From Arthrobacter cheniae (GTDB taxonomy: Bacteria > Actinomycetota > Actinomycetes > Actinomycetales > Micrococcaceae): a DNA stretch of 64,000 nt. Every line of letters starts with the position of its first letter. Positions within the stretch are counted from its first letter, which is position 1. The translations under genes were made by a program, and so were the position numbers. This document shows, in pieces, positions 56,539 to 64,000 of this stretch. The notes beneath the pieces were generated by a model, which worked only from the letters and a program-made list of their open reading frames with translations, searched no databases and had not been told where the DNA came from. The stretch covers positions 464,567 to 528,566 of the forward strand of contig NZ_QZVT01000001.1 in assembly GCF_003602275.1 (NCBI RefSeq), written 5' to 3'.

Positions 56539-57576
56539 TCAGGGCCGCAGTGACGCGAGGATGGCTTCCGCGCTGCCGGTCATGGTCCTGCCGAAGTTCA
56601 TGCCCGCCCAGAGATTGAGGCGGTGTGCGTCCCCGACTGCCGCCGCTGCCGCCCGGAGGGGCGTGGTGAGGTGGTGCACTTCGGGATAGCCGAAGGGCGC
56701 ATCATGATCGTGGTCACGCATGAATCCGTTCGTGAGCCCACGCGCGTAGCGGCCTGAGAACGCCTTCGTGACCGACGTCGAGATGAACTCGCCAGACATC
56801 AGCGCTGCCCGGTGCGCCGTCTTCGTCCCCGCTTCGTCGGCCCGGAGGAACGCGGTGCCCGCCTGCACGGCGGCTGCTCCGCGCGACAGGACGACGCGCG
56901 TGTCCTCGCCCGTCACGACACCGCCGGCGGCGATGAGCGGCACGGGTACGTCCCGGAGCTCCTCGATCAACTGGAGGAGCGGCGTCGCCTCCGGTTCCGA
57001 CGTCGGGTCGAAGGTCCCGCGGTGCCCGCCGGCCTCCGGACCCTGCACGCACAGGGCGCGGGCTCCCGATTCGACCGCCCGATACGCTTCGGCGCGGGAC
57101 GTGACGGTCAGGACGACGGCGACACCCGCCGTCATCAGCGCCTCCATCACTCCGGACTCCGGGATGTCGAAGGTAAAGGACACAACGCCCGGAGCGAGGT
57201 CGAGCAGCACGTCGATCTTGTTCGCCCAGTCGTCGTCGTCGTATCGTGCGCGCCCGAGCGTCGTCGTCAGTGCGGCGGCGTCCGCCCGCAGCGACTCCGC
57301 GTAGTCCGCGACGGCCGTCGAATCGGCGACGGAAGGCTGCGGGACGAACACGTTCACCCCGAACGGGGCTCCGGTGAGCGAGCGGGTGGCAAGGATCTCG
57401 GCCCGTACGGCGTCGGCCGACTTGTACCCCGCGGCGAGGAAACCGAGCCCTCCGGAAGTACTGACGGCGGCCGCCAACCTCGGAGTGGAGGGCCCGCCCG
57501 CCATCGGCGCCTGCACGATGGGGACTGTCAGCAGGCCAAGGGAGAAGGGCCGGCCGTGCACGGTTCCTGCTGCCAT
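56539..57576 (-). CDS. Nitronate monooxygenase (2-nitropropane dioxygenase type)
   Basis: A 345-residue FMN-dependent TIM-barrel enzyme that oxidises toxic alkyl nitronates such as propionate-3-nitronate. Conserved features are VPIVQAPMAGGPSTPRLAAA, GGLGFLAAGYKS, the phosphate site ALCVQGPEAGGHRGTFDP and IAAGGVVTGEDTRVVLSRGA (flavin-binding loop). The ATG at 57576 follows GAGAGG. It is on the opposite strand from the surrounding folate-related genes. Substrate is inferred from family only. Confidence 0.88.
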   Translation of the reverse strand: MAAGTVHGRPFSLGLLTVPIVQAPMAGGPSTPRLAAAVSTSGGLGFLAAGYKSADAVRAEILATRSLTGAPFGVNVFVPQPSVADSTAVADYAESLRADAAALTTTLGRARYDDDDWANKIDVLLDLAPGVVSFTFDIPESGVMEALMTAGVAVVLTVTSRAEAYRAVESGARALCVQGPEAGGHRGTFDPTSEPEATPLLQLIEELRDVPVPLIAAGGVVTGEDTRVVLSRGAAAVQAGTAFLRADEAGTKTAHRAALMSGEFISTSVTKAFSGRYARGLTNGFMRDHDHDAPFGYPEVHHLTTPLRAAAAAVGDAHRLNLWAGMNFGRTMTGSAEAILASLRP

Positions 57577-57609
57577 CCCGTTCCACCTCTCCCGAGAACC
57601 GGCCGCGCC

Positions 57610-58125
57610 TCACGTCCTGCCCATGCTCCGAAGATAGTCCGCGTTCGCCCGGAGCGCAGCCTTGTAGCGGTCGATATCGGGCGCATGGACCGTGTCGGCG
57701 AACGCATCGAGCAGGGCGGCGAACGCATCGAGCAGGGCGGCGAACGCACGATCGGGCAGACCTGCCGAGTGCAGCGAGAGGGCTTCGAAGGCAGCCAGCG
57801 ACGGCGAAGCAGGGAAGACGCGGCGCGCACGGTCGAAGACCTCCAGTGCCCGGTCATGCTGTCCGAGGTTGCGAAGCGTCGAGCCGTACTGGAGGTAGCA
57901 GCGGCGGAGCAGATCCCCGGAGAGTCCTGCCGCGAGGGCGCGCTCGTAGAACGAGCAGGCGAGCCGTTCCTCCCCTGCCGTGTCGTAGGCTCCACCGACC
58001 TCGTACAGTACCCGGGCCTGATGCGGGTGCGCCTCGAGGAGTGGCAACAGGGCGGCGATGGTGGGTTGCATGTCGGAGCGGTCGCGAAACTGGAAGATGC
58101 GGTCGAGCTCGTCGTCGAGGGTCAT
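57610..58125 (-). CDS. Tetratricopeptide-repeat protein with an internal 7-residue duplication
   Basis: A 171-residue helical protein of TPR type: RVLYEVGGAYDTAGEERLAC, RRCYLQYGSTLRNLGQHDRA, LEVFDRARRVFPASPSLAAF. It starts at ATG 58125 (MTLDDELDRIFQFR), with CAGACT and then GGGACG directly upstream. Residues around 140 contain FAALLDAFAALLDAF, caused by a 21-bp tandem repeat (57700-57741) that doubles FAALLDA. It probably mediates protein contacts; partner unknown. It lies 34 bp from the nitronate monooxygenase gene in the same direction. Confidence 0.78.
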   Translation of the reverse strand: MTLDDELDRIFQFRDRSDMQPTIAALLPLLEAHPHQARVLYEVGGAYDTAGEERLACSFYERALAAGLSGDLLRRCYLQYGSTLRNLGQHDRALEVFDRARRVFPASPSLAAFEALSLHSAGLPDRAFAALLDAFAALLDAFADTVHAPDIDRYKAALRANADYLRSMGRT

Positions 58126-58322
58126 CGTCCCAGTCTGTCCGACGACACCGACGGCGCCCACCGGAGCCGACGGCGATCGCCTTGGGACCGAGAAGGTCCT
58201 GTGGACGCAGTACGATCAGCACCGCGAAGACGAGGATGTCGTTGCAAACGAAGGCCGTGACGCGGCTCGAGGCATCCGCGGGGGCCTGCGGCACCGTACG
58301 CCCTGCCGCTACGCTGTCAGCC

Positions 58323-59201
58323 ATGACTGTTCTCGTGTTCCTTGACCCGGCCCACGACGACGGGAAGGTCGTCGATGCCTCGCAACCGCAGCTCATGGCC
58401 ACCGATCTCGGCGCCACCCGCGGCGATGGGATCTTCGAATCGATGCTGGCCGTCGACGGCTCCCCGCGCAAGGAGCAGGCACACCTGAGCCGGCTTGCGT
58501 CGTCGGCCGCTGCCCTCGACCTGGACGTGCCCGACGCCGACGCCTGGAGCCGCGCGATCCGCACCGGCCTGGGCGAGTTCGCCGCCGCGGAACCGGATCA
58601 GCGCAATGCCGTCGTGAAGCTCGTCGCCACCCGCGGAGTCGAAGGTGCCGGACGGGCGACGGCGTGGGTGCAGGTGGCACCCGTTCCCGCATCGACGCTG
58701 GCGCAGCGGAAGGCGGGCCTGAAGGTCCTCTTCCTCGAGCGGGGCTACGACAGCACCGTCGCCCAGCGCGCACCGTGGCTGCTGATGGGCGCCAAGACCC
58801 TCTCCTACGCCGTCAATATGGCAGCCGTCCGCCACGCGAGGGCCAACGGAGCTGACGACGTCATCTTCACCTCCTCCGACGGCAAGGTGCTGGAGGGCCC
58901 GACGTCGACGGTCCTGCTGGCCTACGACCGGGACGGGCAGAAGACGCTCCTCACTCCGCAGCTCGAGAGCGGCATCCTGGCGGGCACGTCCCAGAGTGCG
59001 CTCTTCGCGGCCGCCAAGGAGCAGGGCTGGGAGCTCGGCTACGGCCCGCTCGAACCCCACGACCTCCTCGACGCCGACGCCGTCTGGCTCATCTCGAGCA
59101 TTCGGCTCCTCGTACCCGTCCTGGTCCTCGACGGCCAGGAGCTCCGTACCTCCGCAGCCCTGACCGCCGAACTCACCGAGCTCGTCGACCGTTTCGTGTA
59201 A
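58323..59201 (+). CDS. pabC: Aminodeoxychorismate lyase / class IV aminotransferase
   Basis: A 292-residue fold-type IV PLP enzyme. The PLP lysine is in WLLMGAKTLSYAVNMAAVRH, with the conserved EGPTSTVLLAY and GILAGTSQSALF segments. Class IV members include PabC (aminodeoxychorismate to 4-aminobenzoate and pyruvate), branched-chain and D-amino-acid aminotransferases. The nearby pabB supports PabC. TACGCT lies 7 nt before the ATG (leaderless). About 90 bp after its stop the SAM riboswitch begins. Confidence 0.8.
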   Translation: MTVLVFLDPAHDDGKVVDASQPQLMATDLGATRGDGIFESMLAVDGSPRKEQAHLSRLASSAAALDLDVPDADAWSRAIRTGLGEFAAAEPDQRNAVVKLVATRGVEGAGRATAWVQVAPVPASTLAQRKAGLKVLFLERGYDSTVAQRAPWLLMGAKTLSYAVNMAAVRHARANGADDVIFTSSDGKVLEGPTSTVLLAYDRDGQKTLLTPQLESGILAGTSQSALFAAAKEQGWELGYGPLEPHDLLDADAVWLISSIRLLVPVLVLDGQELRTSAALTAELTELVDRFV

Positions 59202-59298
59202 TCCTCACCACAAAATGACGCTGAATGACCCTTTTCCTACGTCAAACGCTGATTTCGCCGGTCCCGCGTTTTGACCGGGACCTCCGTGCTGCCATAGC

Positions 59299-59427
59299 GT
59301 TTTCATGAAATCAAGAGTTCCAGCCATCGGCCCTGGCCGGCTGGACAGCAACCCTCTCCCGTAGTGGGGTGCTCCAGGTGAAGATTCGGCCGCCGGGCCA
59401 AGTCCCCCGGTAGGCAAGTACGGCGTC
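59299..59427 (+). promoter_or_regulatory. SAM riboswitch (SAM-IV/SAM-I-IV type)
   Basis: The core resembles actinobacterial SAM-IV RNAs: ATCAAGAG, a GC-rich P2 stem (CCAGCC ... GGCTGG), ACAGCAACCCTC, GTGGGGTGCTCCAGGTGA and a closing GATT pairing with AATC at the 5' side. A further 3' hairpin (CCGCCGGGCC ... CCCCCGG, then GGCAAGTACGGCG) is the extra pseudoknot arm typical of SAM-IV. It lies 170 nt before the ABC binding-protein ATG and should turn the operon off when S-adenosylmethionine is plentiful. Confidence 0.8.
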
Positions 59428-59598
59428 GTGCGGCCCCTGTCCCGGATTCATCGGGACCTACGGCCCGCAACTGCGCGCACAGCCCAGAACAGCGAGCGTG
59501 TCACCCAGCAACCAGCAGCGTTCCCCCTGCCGCCATGCGGCATCCCGGAAGAACCCGATCCATCGCCCGTACCCGGGCCAGCACCGAACAAGGACATC

Positions 59599-60516
59599 AT
59601 GAACATCTCCCGCAAGGTCCTCGCGGCACTCGCCGTCCCCCTCCTCGCCCTGACGGTTTCCTGCGGCAACAGCAGCAGCAGCGAACCCGCCGAGACCACC
59701 GACGCCCTGGCCGGCAGCGACCAGCAGTCGCTGGACAAGTACACCACCGAGACCACCACCCCGGTCGAGGAGATCGACACGGCGGAACTCGGCCTCATCA
59801 CCGACGGCACGCTGCGCGTCGGGACGCTGTCGGACGCGCCGCCGAACATCTTCCTGGAGGACGGCGTCTTCACCGGCTACGACAACGAGCTGCTGCGCGC
59901 CATCGGCGACAAGCTCGGCCTCGAGGTGGAGTTCGCCTCCACCGACTTCTCGGCGCTCCTCGCCCAGGTCCAAAACAAGCAGTACGACGTCGGATCCTCG
60001 TCGATCTCCACGACCGAGGCCCGCCGCGAGAACGTCGGCTTCACCAACGGCTACGACTTCGGCTACATGGCCGTCGTCGCCAAGAACGGCTCCCCGGTCA
60101 CCGGCTTCGATTCCCTGTCCGAGGGCACCCGCATCGGCGTGGTCCAGGGCACCGTCCAGGACGACTACGTCTCCAACACCCTGGGCCTCGAGCCCGTGCG
60201 CTTCCCGGACTACAACACCGTGTACGCCAACGTGAAGAACGGCCAGGTGGACGCGTGGGTTGCGCCGTCGCAGCAGGCCACCGGACAGGTGAAGGAAGGC
60301 GACGACACCACGATCGCCGAGACGATCATCAACACCGAGAACTTCACCGCGTACGCCGTGAACAGCGAGAACCAGCCGCTCATCGACGCCCTCAACGCGG
60401 GCCTCGACGCCGTCGTCGCCGACGGCACCTGGACGGAGCTCACCAAGGAGTGGTACCCGGACCGCGAGATGCCCTCCGACTGGAAGCCCGGCAGTAAAGC
60501 CGTGGAAGTAAAGTAG
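59599..60516 (+). CDS. Amino-acid ABC transporter substrate-binding lipoprotein, SAM-riboswitch controlled
   Basis: A 305-residue SBP_bac_3 family lipoprotein. The signal ends VPLLALTVSC (lipid Cys about residue 22). The mature fold starts GTLRVGTLSDAPPNIFLEDG and has FTGYDNELLRAIGDKLGLEV plus SISTTEARRENVGFTNGYDF, the binding-pocket segments of polar-amino-acid binding proteins. The ATG at 59599 is chosen because the signal peptide starts there with AAGGAC upstream; the frame open back to 59428 lies in leader RNA. The SAM riboswitch suggests the ligand is methionine, cystine or a related sulfur compound. Confidence 0.88.
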   Translation: MNISRKVLAALAVPLLALTVSCGNSSSSEPAETTDALAGSDQQSLDKYTTETTTPVEEIDTAELGLITDGTLRVGTLSDAPPNIFLEDGVFTGYDNELLRAIGDKLGLEVEFASTDFSALLAQVQNKQYDVGSSSISTTEARRENVGFTNGYDFGYMAVVAKNGSPVTGFDSLSEGTRIGVVQGTVQDDYVSNTLGLEPVRFPDYNTVYANVKNGQVDAWVAPSQQATGQVKEGDDTTIAETIINTENFTAYAVNSENQPLIDALNAGLDAVVADGTWTELTKEWYPDREMPSDWKPGSKAVEVK

Positions 60517-60526
60517 CGGTCCCTGC

Positions 60527-61291
60527 ATGGACGCCCTGGAACAACTCGGCAAGACCTTCTTCGACTGGGAGGCGATGGCCGCCGTCCTGCCCGACCTCCT
60601 GACCGTCGGCCTGCCGAACACGCTCATGCTCGCCCTGGCCTCGGGGATCATCGGCACGGTTGTCGGCATGGTCCTCGCGATCATGGGGATCTCACGGAAC
60701 CGGGTGCTGCGATGGATCGCACGCATCTATACGGACATCTTCCGCGGACTGCCCGCCGTCGTGATCATCCTGCTCATCGGCCTGGGGCTCGGTCCGATCC
60801 TCCGGCAGATCACGGGCAGCACCAGCCCGTACCCCCTGGGCATCCTCGCCCTGTCGTTGATTGCTTCGGCCTACATCGGGGAGATCTTCCGTTCCGGCAT
60901 CCAGAGCGTGGAGAAGGGTCAGTTGGAGGCCTCGCGTGCCCTGGGCTTCAGTTACAGCTCGTCCATGCAGCTCGTCGTGGTCCCCCAGGGCGTGCGGCGC
61001 GTGCTGCCCGCCCTGGTGAACCAGTTCATCTCGCTCATCAAGGAGTCGTCGCTGATCTACTTCATCGGTCTCGTCGCCAGTGAGCGCGAGCTCTTCCGGG
61101 TCGGTAACGACGCCGCCAGCAACACCGGCAACCTGTCGCCGCTCATCGCGGCCGGCGTGTTGTACCTGTGCCTGACCATTCCGCTGACCCACCTGGTCAA
61201 CTTCATCGACAACCGGCTCCGCGTGGGCAAGAAGCAGAAGCCCGAACCGGATGAACTGGCCGCGAGGATCGGCGAAGGAGCAAAGGCGTGA
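60527..61291 (+). CDS. Amino-acid ABC transporter permease
   Basis: A 254-residue inner-membrane permease of the HisM/GluC type with about five helices: [20 protein letters not shown], the EAA loop region [19 protein letters not shown] and [18 protein letters not shown]. It starts 10 bp after the binding-protein stop and ends overlapping the ATPase gene by 4 nt, so the three are one operon. Confidence 0.92.
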   Translation: MDALEQLGKTFFDWEAMAAVLPDLLTVGLPNTLMLALASGIIGTVVGMVLAIMGISRNRVLRWIARIYTDIFRGLPAVVIILLIGLGLGPILRQITGSTSPYPLGILALSLIASAYIGEIFRSGIQSVEKGQLEASRALGFSYSSSMQLVVVPQGVRRVLPALVNQFISLIKESSLIYFIGLVASERELFRVGNDAASNTGNLSPLIAAGVLYLCLTIPLTHLVNFIDNRLRVGKKQKPEPDELAARIGEGAKA

Positions 61292-62025
61292 CGACCATCG
61301 AATCGGGAACCCTGACGGGGCAGAACCTGCACCTGTCCTTCGGCACCAACCACGTGCTGCGAGGTATCGACCTGCACGTGGAGCAGGGGACGACGGCGTC
61401 CGTCATCGGCCCGTCCGGCTCCGGGAAGTCGACACTCCTGCGCGTCCTGAACCGACTGATCGAACCGGACGAGGGGGACATCCTGCTCGACGGACGGTCC
61501 GTCCTCAAGGACAACCCGGACGAGCTGCGTCGGCGTATCGGGATGGTGTTCCAGCAGTTCAACCTCTTCCCGCACAAGACGGTGCTGGAGAACGTCTCGC
61601 TGGCCCTCCGGAAGCTCCGCCGGATGTCCGCCGGCGAGGCGCGGGAGAAGGCCCTCGCCCAGCTGGACCTCGTGGGCCTGAGGCACAAGGCCGATGTCCG
61701 TCCGGGCAACCTGTCCGGTGGACAGCAGCAGCGCGTCGCGATCGCCCGGGCCCTGGCCATGGATCCCGAGGTGATGTTCTTCGACGAAGCGACCTCCGCC
61801 CTGGACCCGGAGCTCGTCAAGGGCGTCCTGGCCCTGATGGCGGATCTCGCTACGGCCGGCATGACCATGGTCGTCGTCACGCACGAGATGGGCTTTTCCC
61901 GCAACGTCTCCGACACCGTGACCTTCATGGATGGCGGCGTGGTCGTCGAATCCGGCCCCCCGGCCGCGATCTTCGACGATGCGCAGACGCCGCGCCTGCG
62001 CTCGTTCCTCTCGGACGTGCTCTAG
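61288..62025 (+). CDS. Amino-acid ABC transporter ATP-binding protein
   Basis: A 245-residue ATPase. Walker [21 protein letters not shown]-loop [19 protein letters not shown], signature [18 protein letters not shown] and Walker [15 protein letters not shown] are all intact. The polar amino-acid importer class fits the hallmarks ([11 protein letters not shown]). GTG at 61288 overlaps the permease stop. A strong hairpin follows 18 bp later and ends the operon. Confidence 0.93.
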   Translation: MTTIESGTLTGQNLHLSFGTNHVLRGIDLHVEQGTTASVIGPSGSGKSTLLRVLNRLIEPDEGDILLDGRSVLKDNPDELRRRIGMVFQQFNLFPHKTVLENVSLALRKLRRMSAGEAREKALAQLDLVGLRHKADVRPGNLSGGQQQRVAIARALAMDPEVMFFDEATSALDPELVKGVLALMADLATAGMTMVVVTHEMGFSRNVSDTVTFMDGGVVVESGPPAAIFDDAQTPRLRSFLSDVL

Positions 62026-62043
62026 CAGCACCGGAGTCACCCG

Positions 62044-62075
62044 ACGGCCGCGACAGGCGAACCTGTCGCGGCCGT
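62044..62075 (+). terminator. Terminator hairpin after the amino-acid ABC operon
   Basis: A 14-bp perfect stem, ACGGCCGCGACAGG (62044-62057) with CCTGTCGCGGCCGT (62062-62075), has a CGAA loop and is followed by TTCC. It lies 18 bp after the ATPase stop codon. Confidence 0.75.
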
Positions 62076-62078
62076 TCC

Positions 62079-62126
62079 GCGTCCGGCGACTTCTCTGCGT
62101 CCGGCCACTTCTCTGCGTCCGACCGG
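62079..62126. repeat. 18-bp tandem repeat in the gap before ecfT
   Basis: GCGTCCGGCGACTTCTCT (62079-62096) is repeated once with a single change (62097-62114) and then partly as GCGTCCGACCGG (62115-62126). The third copy runs into GACCGG/CCGGTC arms (62121-62140) that may form a small hairpin over the ecfT stop codon. Confidence 0.7.
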
Positions 62127-62138
62127 TCCCCGAGCCGG

Positions 62139-62936
62139 TCAGGACAGGATGAAGTTCCACGTCCCGGCGAGGACGGCCGCCGTCACGGCGCCCACTGCGA
62201 TCAGGAGTCCGACGACGGCGACGACGACGTCGAGGCCCGAGAACGTACTCTCACGCGCCCACGTGCGCGTATCGCCCCCGAAACCGCGAGCCTCCATCGC
62301 CGTCGCCAGCCGGGTGGCTCGACGGATGGCCTGCACGATCAGACCGAAGGACTGCCCCAGCAGGTTGCGGGTCCGCGCGACCAGCGATCCGTCCGAGCCG
62401 ATTCCCCGTGCATGCCGCGCGAGCCCCAGCGATTGCCACTGCTCCACGAGCAGCCCCACGAGCCGCAGGGACGCCAGCCCGCCGAGGACGAACCGGTGCG
62501 GCAGGTGCAGCTTCTGTGCGAGGGCGTCGGCGAGGTCCGTGGGGTCCGTGGTCAGCAGGACGAAGATGCCGGGAAGCGCGAGCGCCAGGCTCCGCAGCCC
62601 GACGGCGATGCCCGATGCGACGGAGCCCTCGGTGAAGAGGAACGGCCCGGCATCGACCAGGACACCGCCGCTCTTCTCGGCGAGCAGGGCGGTTCCGTAG
62701 GCGCCGACCGCAGCGGCGATGAGGAGCGGCCAGATCCGCCGGGCGAGTCCCCACACACTGATGCCCAGGAGCGGCATGAGCGCGAGCTCGCAGGCCAAGA
62801 CAACCGCGGCGCTCACCCAGTCGATACTCACGAGCAGGGCGAGGGTGATGGCGACGGCGGCGAACAGCTTCGACAGGGGGTTCGCCCGCAGGAGCGTCCT
62901 GCCGGTGAGGACCGGTGTCAGGTAGTCGGTGCTCAT
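62139..62936 (-). CDS. ecfT: Energy-coupling factor transporter transmembrane protein EcfT
   Basis: A 265-residue membrane protein with about five helices that transmits ATPase motion to vitamin- or metal-specific S components. The two coupling motifs are SLGLARHARGIGSDG and ATAMEARGFGGDTR (ARG signatures). The N-terminal helix region (NPLSKLFAAVAITLALLVSI) is typical. It overlaps ecfA by 4 nt. No S component is encoded inside the window, so the substrate is unknown. Confidence 0.9.
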   Translation of the reverse strand: MSTDYLTPVLTGRTLLRANPLSKLFAAVAITLALLVSIDWVSAAVVLACELALMPLLGISVWGLARRIWPLLIAAAVGAYGTALLAEKSGGVLVDAGPFLFTEGSVASGIAVGLRSLALALPGIFVLLTTDPTDLADALAQKLHLPHRFVLGGLASLRLVGLLVEQWQSLGLARHARGIGSDGSLVARTRNLLGQSFGLIVQAIRRATRLATAMEARGFGGDTRTWARESTFSGLDVVVAVVGLLIAVGAVTAAVLAGTWNFILS

Positions 62937-64000
62937 GGGGACACCAGCCGTCCCGCTCCACCGGAGACGTGCAGGGTGGCACCCCCCAGGGCCTCGATGA
63001 ACTCGGCGTCATGGGTCACCGACAGGACGGCCACGCCGTCGTCGATCAGTTCCCGTAGCAGGGTCACGAGCTCCGCCCAGGTCAGGGCATCCTGCCCGAA
63101 CGTCGGTTCGTCGAGGATGAGGATCCGCGGAGCGGTGGCGAGCATCGTCGCCACGGACAGGCGCCGCTTCTCCCCGCCGGAGAGTGTGAAGGGATTGGCT
63201 CCCAGCAGGTGGGTGAGGCGGAGCCGTTCGGCGAGTTCGGCGGTACGCCCCGGATTCACGGCAGCACCGACCCTCCGCGGGCCGAACTCGAGTTCAGCCG
63301 AGACGCTCGCGGTGAGGAACTGGTGCTCGGGCTCCTGGAACACCGTGCCGATGCGCTGCACGAGCTGCGACGAGCGCCAGCGGAACGGATCCGCGCCCGC
63401 CGATCCTGCCAGGCTCGGCGACGCCTCCACGCTTCCGGCCCGCGGGCGCAGCAGGCCCCCGAGCGTCAGTGCCGCCGTCGACTTCCCGGCACCATTGGGC
63501 CCGGTGATGCTGAGAGCATGTGCCGCATGGACCGTGAGATCGAGGGGCCCGACGGCAGTGGGACCACGCTTCGTGCGGGCAACGGTGATGTCCGGGGCGG
63601 ACAGCAGCACTTCGCCTCCTGCGCCCGGCGTGGGCCCACCGACGGCGGGCTGCCAGTCCGGCACCCACACGCCCGCTTCCGCGAGCCGTGTCCGCGTCGC
63701 CTCCTGTACCAGCACCGTGGCCGGCGCGCCGTCCGCGAGCACTCCTCCCCCGGCGTCGAGCACGATCACCCGGTCGACGACGTCGGCCCACACCGCAACG
63801 CGGTGCTCGACGACGACGAGCGTGGCCCCGGTGCGCTCGAGGACGCGGACGACGGCGTCACGAACTTCGAGGACACCGTCCGGGTCAAGGTTGGCGGTGG
63901 GCTCGTCGAGCAGGAGCAACCCCGGTTCCATGGCAAGGACGGCCGCGAGCGCAAGCCGCTGCTTCTGGCCACCGGACAGTGCGGTGGTCGGATGATCGAG
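62933..64000 (-). CDS. ECF transporter double ATPase EcfA, 5' end outside window
   Basis: The visible 355 codons start inside the first ATPase domain: TALSGGQKQRLALAAVLAME with Walker B GLLLLDEPTANLDPDG and the switch His in VVVEHRVAVWADVV. A complete second domain follows: Walker A ITGPNGAGKSTAALTLGG, Q-loop GTVFQEPEHQFLTASVSAEL, signature FTLSGGEKRRLSVATML and Walker B ILILDEPTFGQD. Two EcfA domains on one chain serve EcfT. The true start lies beyond base 64000 upstream. Confidence 0.9.
   Translation of the reverse strand, partial: LDHPTTALSGGQKQRLALAAVLAMEPGLLLLDEPTANLDPDGVLEVRDAVVRVLERTGATLVVVEHRVAVWADVVDRVIVLDAGGGVLADGAPATVLVQEATRTRLAEAGVWVPDWQPAVGGPTPGAGGEVLLSAPDITVARTKRGPTAVGPLDLTVHAAHALSITGPNGAGKSTAALTLGGLLRPRAGSVEASPSLAGSAGADPFRWRSSQLVQRIGTVFQEPEHQFLTASVSAELEFGPRRVGAAVNPGRTAELAERLRLTHLLGANPFTLSGGEKRRLSVATMLATAPRILILDEPTFGQDALTWAELVTLLRELIDDGVAVLSVTHDAEFIEALGGATLHVSGGAGRLVSP

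Noticed and set aside
61251-63995. 914-codon plus-strand frame
   Set aside because: It spans the ABC ATPase in the wrong frame and runs antisense through ecfT and ecfA; all three have intact motifs.

Overview
The window is high-GC DNA from an actinobacterium, most probably Arthrobacter sensu lato (Micrococcaceae). The evidence is the codon bias, an HspR/HAIR-controlled dnaK operon, a mycothiol-type arsenate reductase, an Arthrobacter-type dimethylglycine oxidase relic, a SAM-IV-like riboswitch, and many genes whose start codon follows a TAnnnT box by only 6-8 nt (leaderless transcription). No tRNA, rRNA, CRISPR array or intact mobile element was seen.

Layout. 1-8.8 kb: a glycine betaine catabolic locus in decay. 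An intact betaine monooxygenase pair (gbcA, gbcB) is followed by a 744-bp gene-free stretch, an unrelated membrane O-acyltransferase, a dimethylglycine oxidase gene that has lost its FAD-binding N-terminus and carries a one-base frameshift near its end, and a collapsed choline-dehydrogenase-like remnant. 8.8-14.7 kb: housekeeping genes (penicillin-binding protein, flotillin, YccF, DEAD-box helicase). 14.9-22.2 kb: a LacI regulator divergent from a YtfQ-YtfR-YtfT-YjfF sugar ABC importer with a visible operator, then an M20 amidohydrolase. 22.2-32 kb: trmB, two MFS exporters (one divergent from its TetR regulator), an SDR, a PspA-like pair and a GH13 glucosidase. 32-36.4 kb: hspR-dnaJ-grpE-dnaK, transcribed leftwards from a promoter bracketed by two HAIR operators. 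36.4-40 kb: DUF2252, a secreted lipase and two tandem STAS-like paralogues. 40-43.3 kb: an arsenic locus (ACR3 pump divergent from arsR-arsC) with four CATCGATG half-sites.

43.3-49.2 kb is a signalling region. A class-I cyclic-di-GMP riboswitch precedes a 36-codon ORF and an orphan OmpR-type response regulator, which converges with an Hpt-like protein lacking its phospho-acceptor histidine. Next come a complete histidine kinase/response regulator pair, a small secreted protein, a recombinase scrap and a lipoprotein. 49.3-52 kb: an MMPL transporter divergent from a MarR regulator. 52-59.2 kb: a methyltransferase, an LMW phosphatase, an aminodeoxychorismate synthase (PabB) fused to an N-terminal P-loop kinase-like domain, small genes and pabC. 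59.3-62 kb: a SAM riboswitch ahead of an amino-acid ABC importer, implying sulfur amino-acid supply. 62.1-64 kb: EcfT and a double-ATPase EcfA cut by the window edge.

Most interesting are the riboswitch/orphan regulator/degenerate-Hpt cluster, the kinase-PabB fusion, the arsenate reductase with a fused C-terminal module that has its own leaderless start, and the fossil betaine locus. I found no clearly novel multi-gene defence or mobile system.
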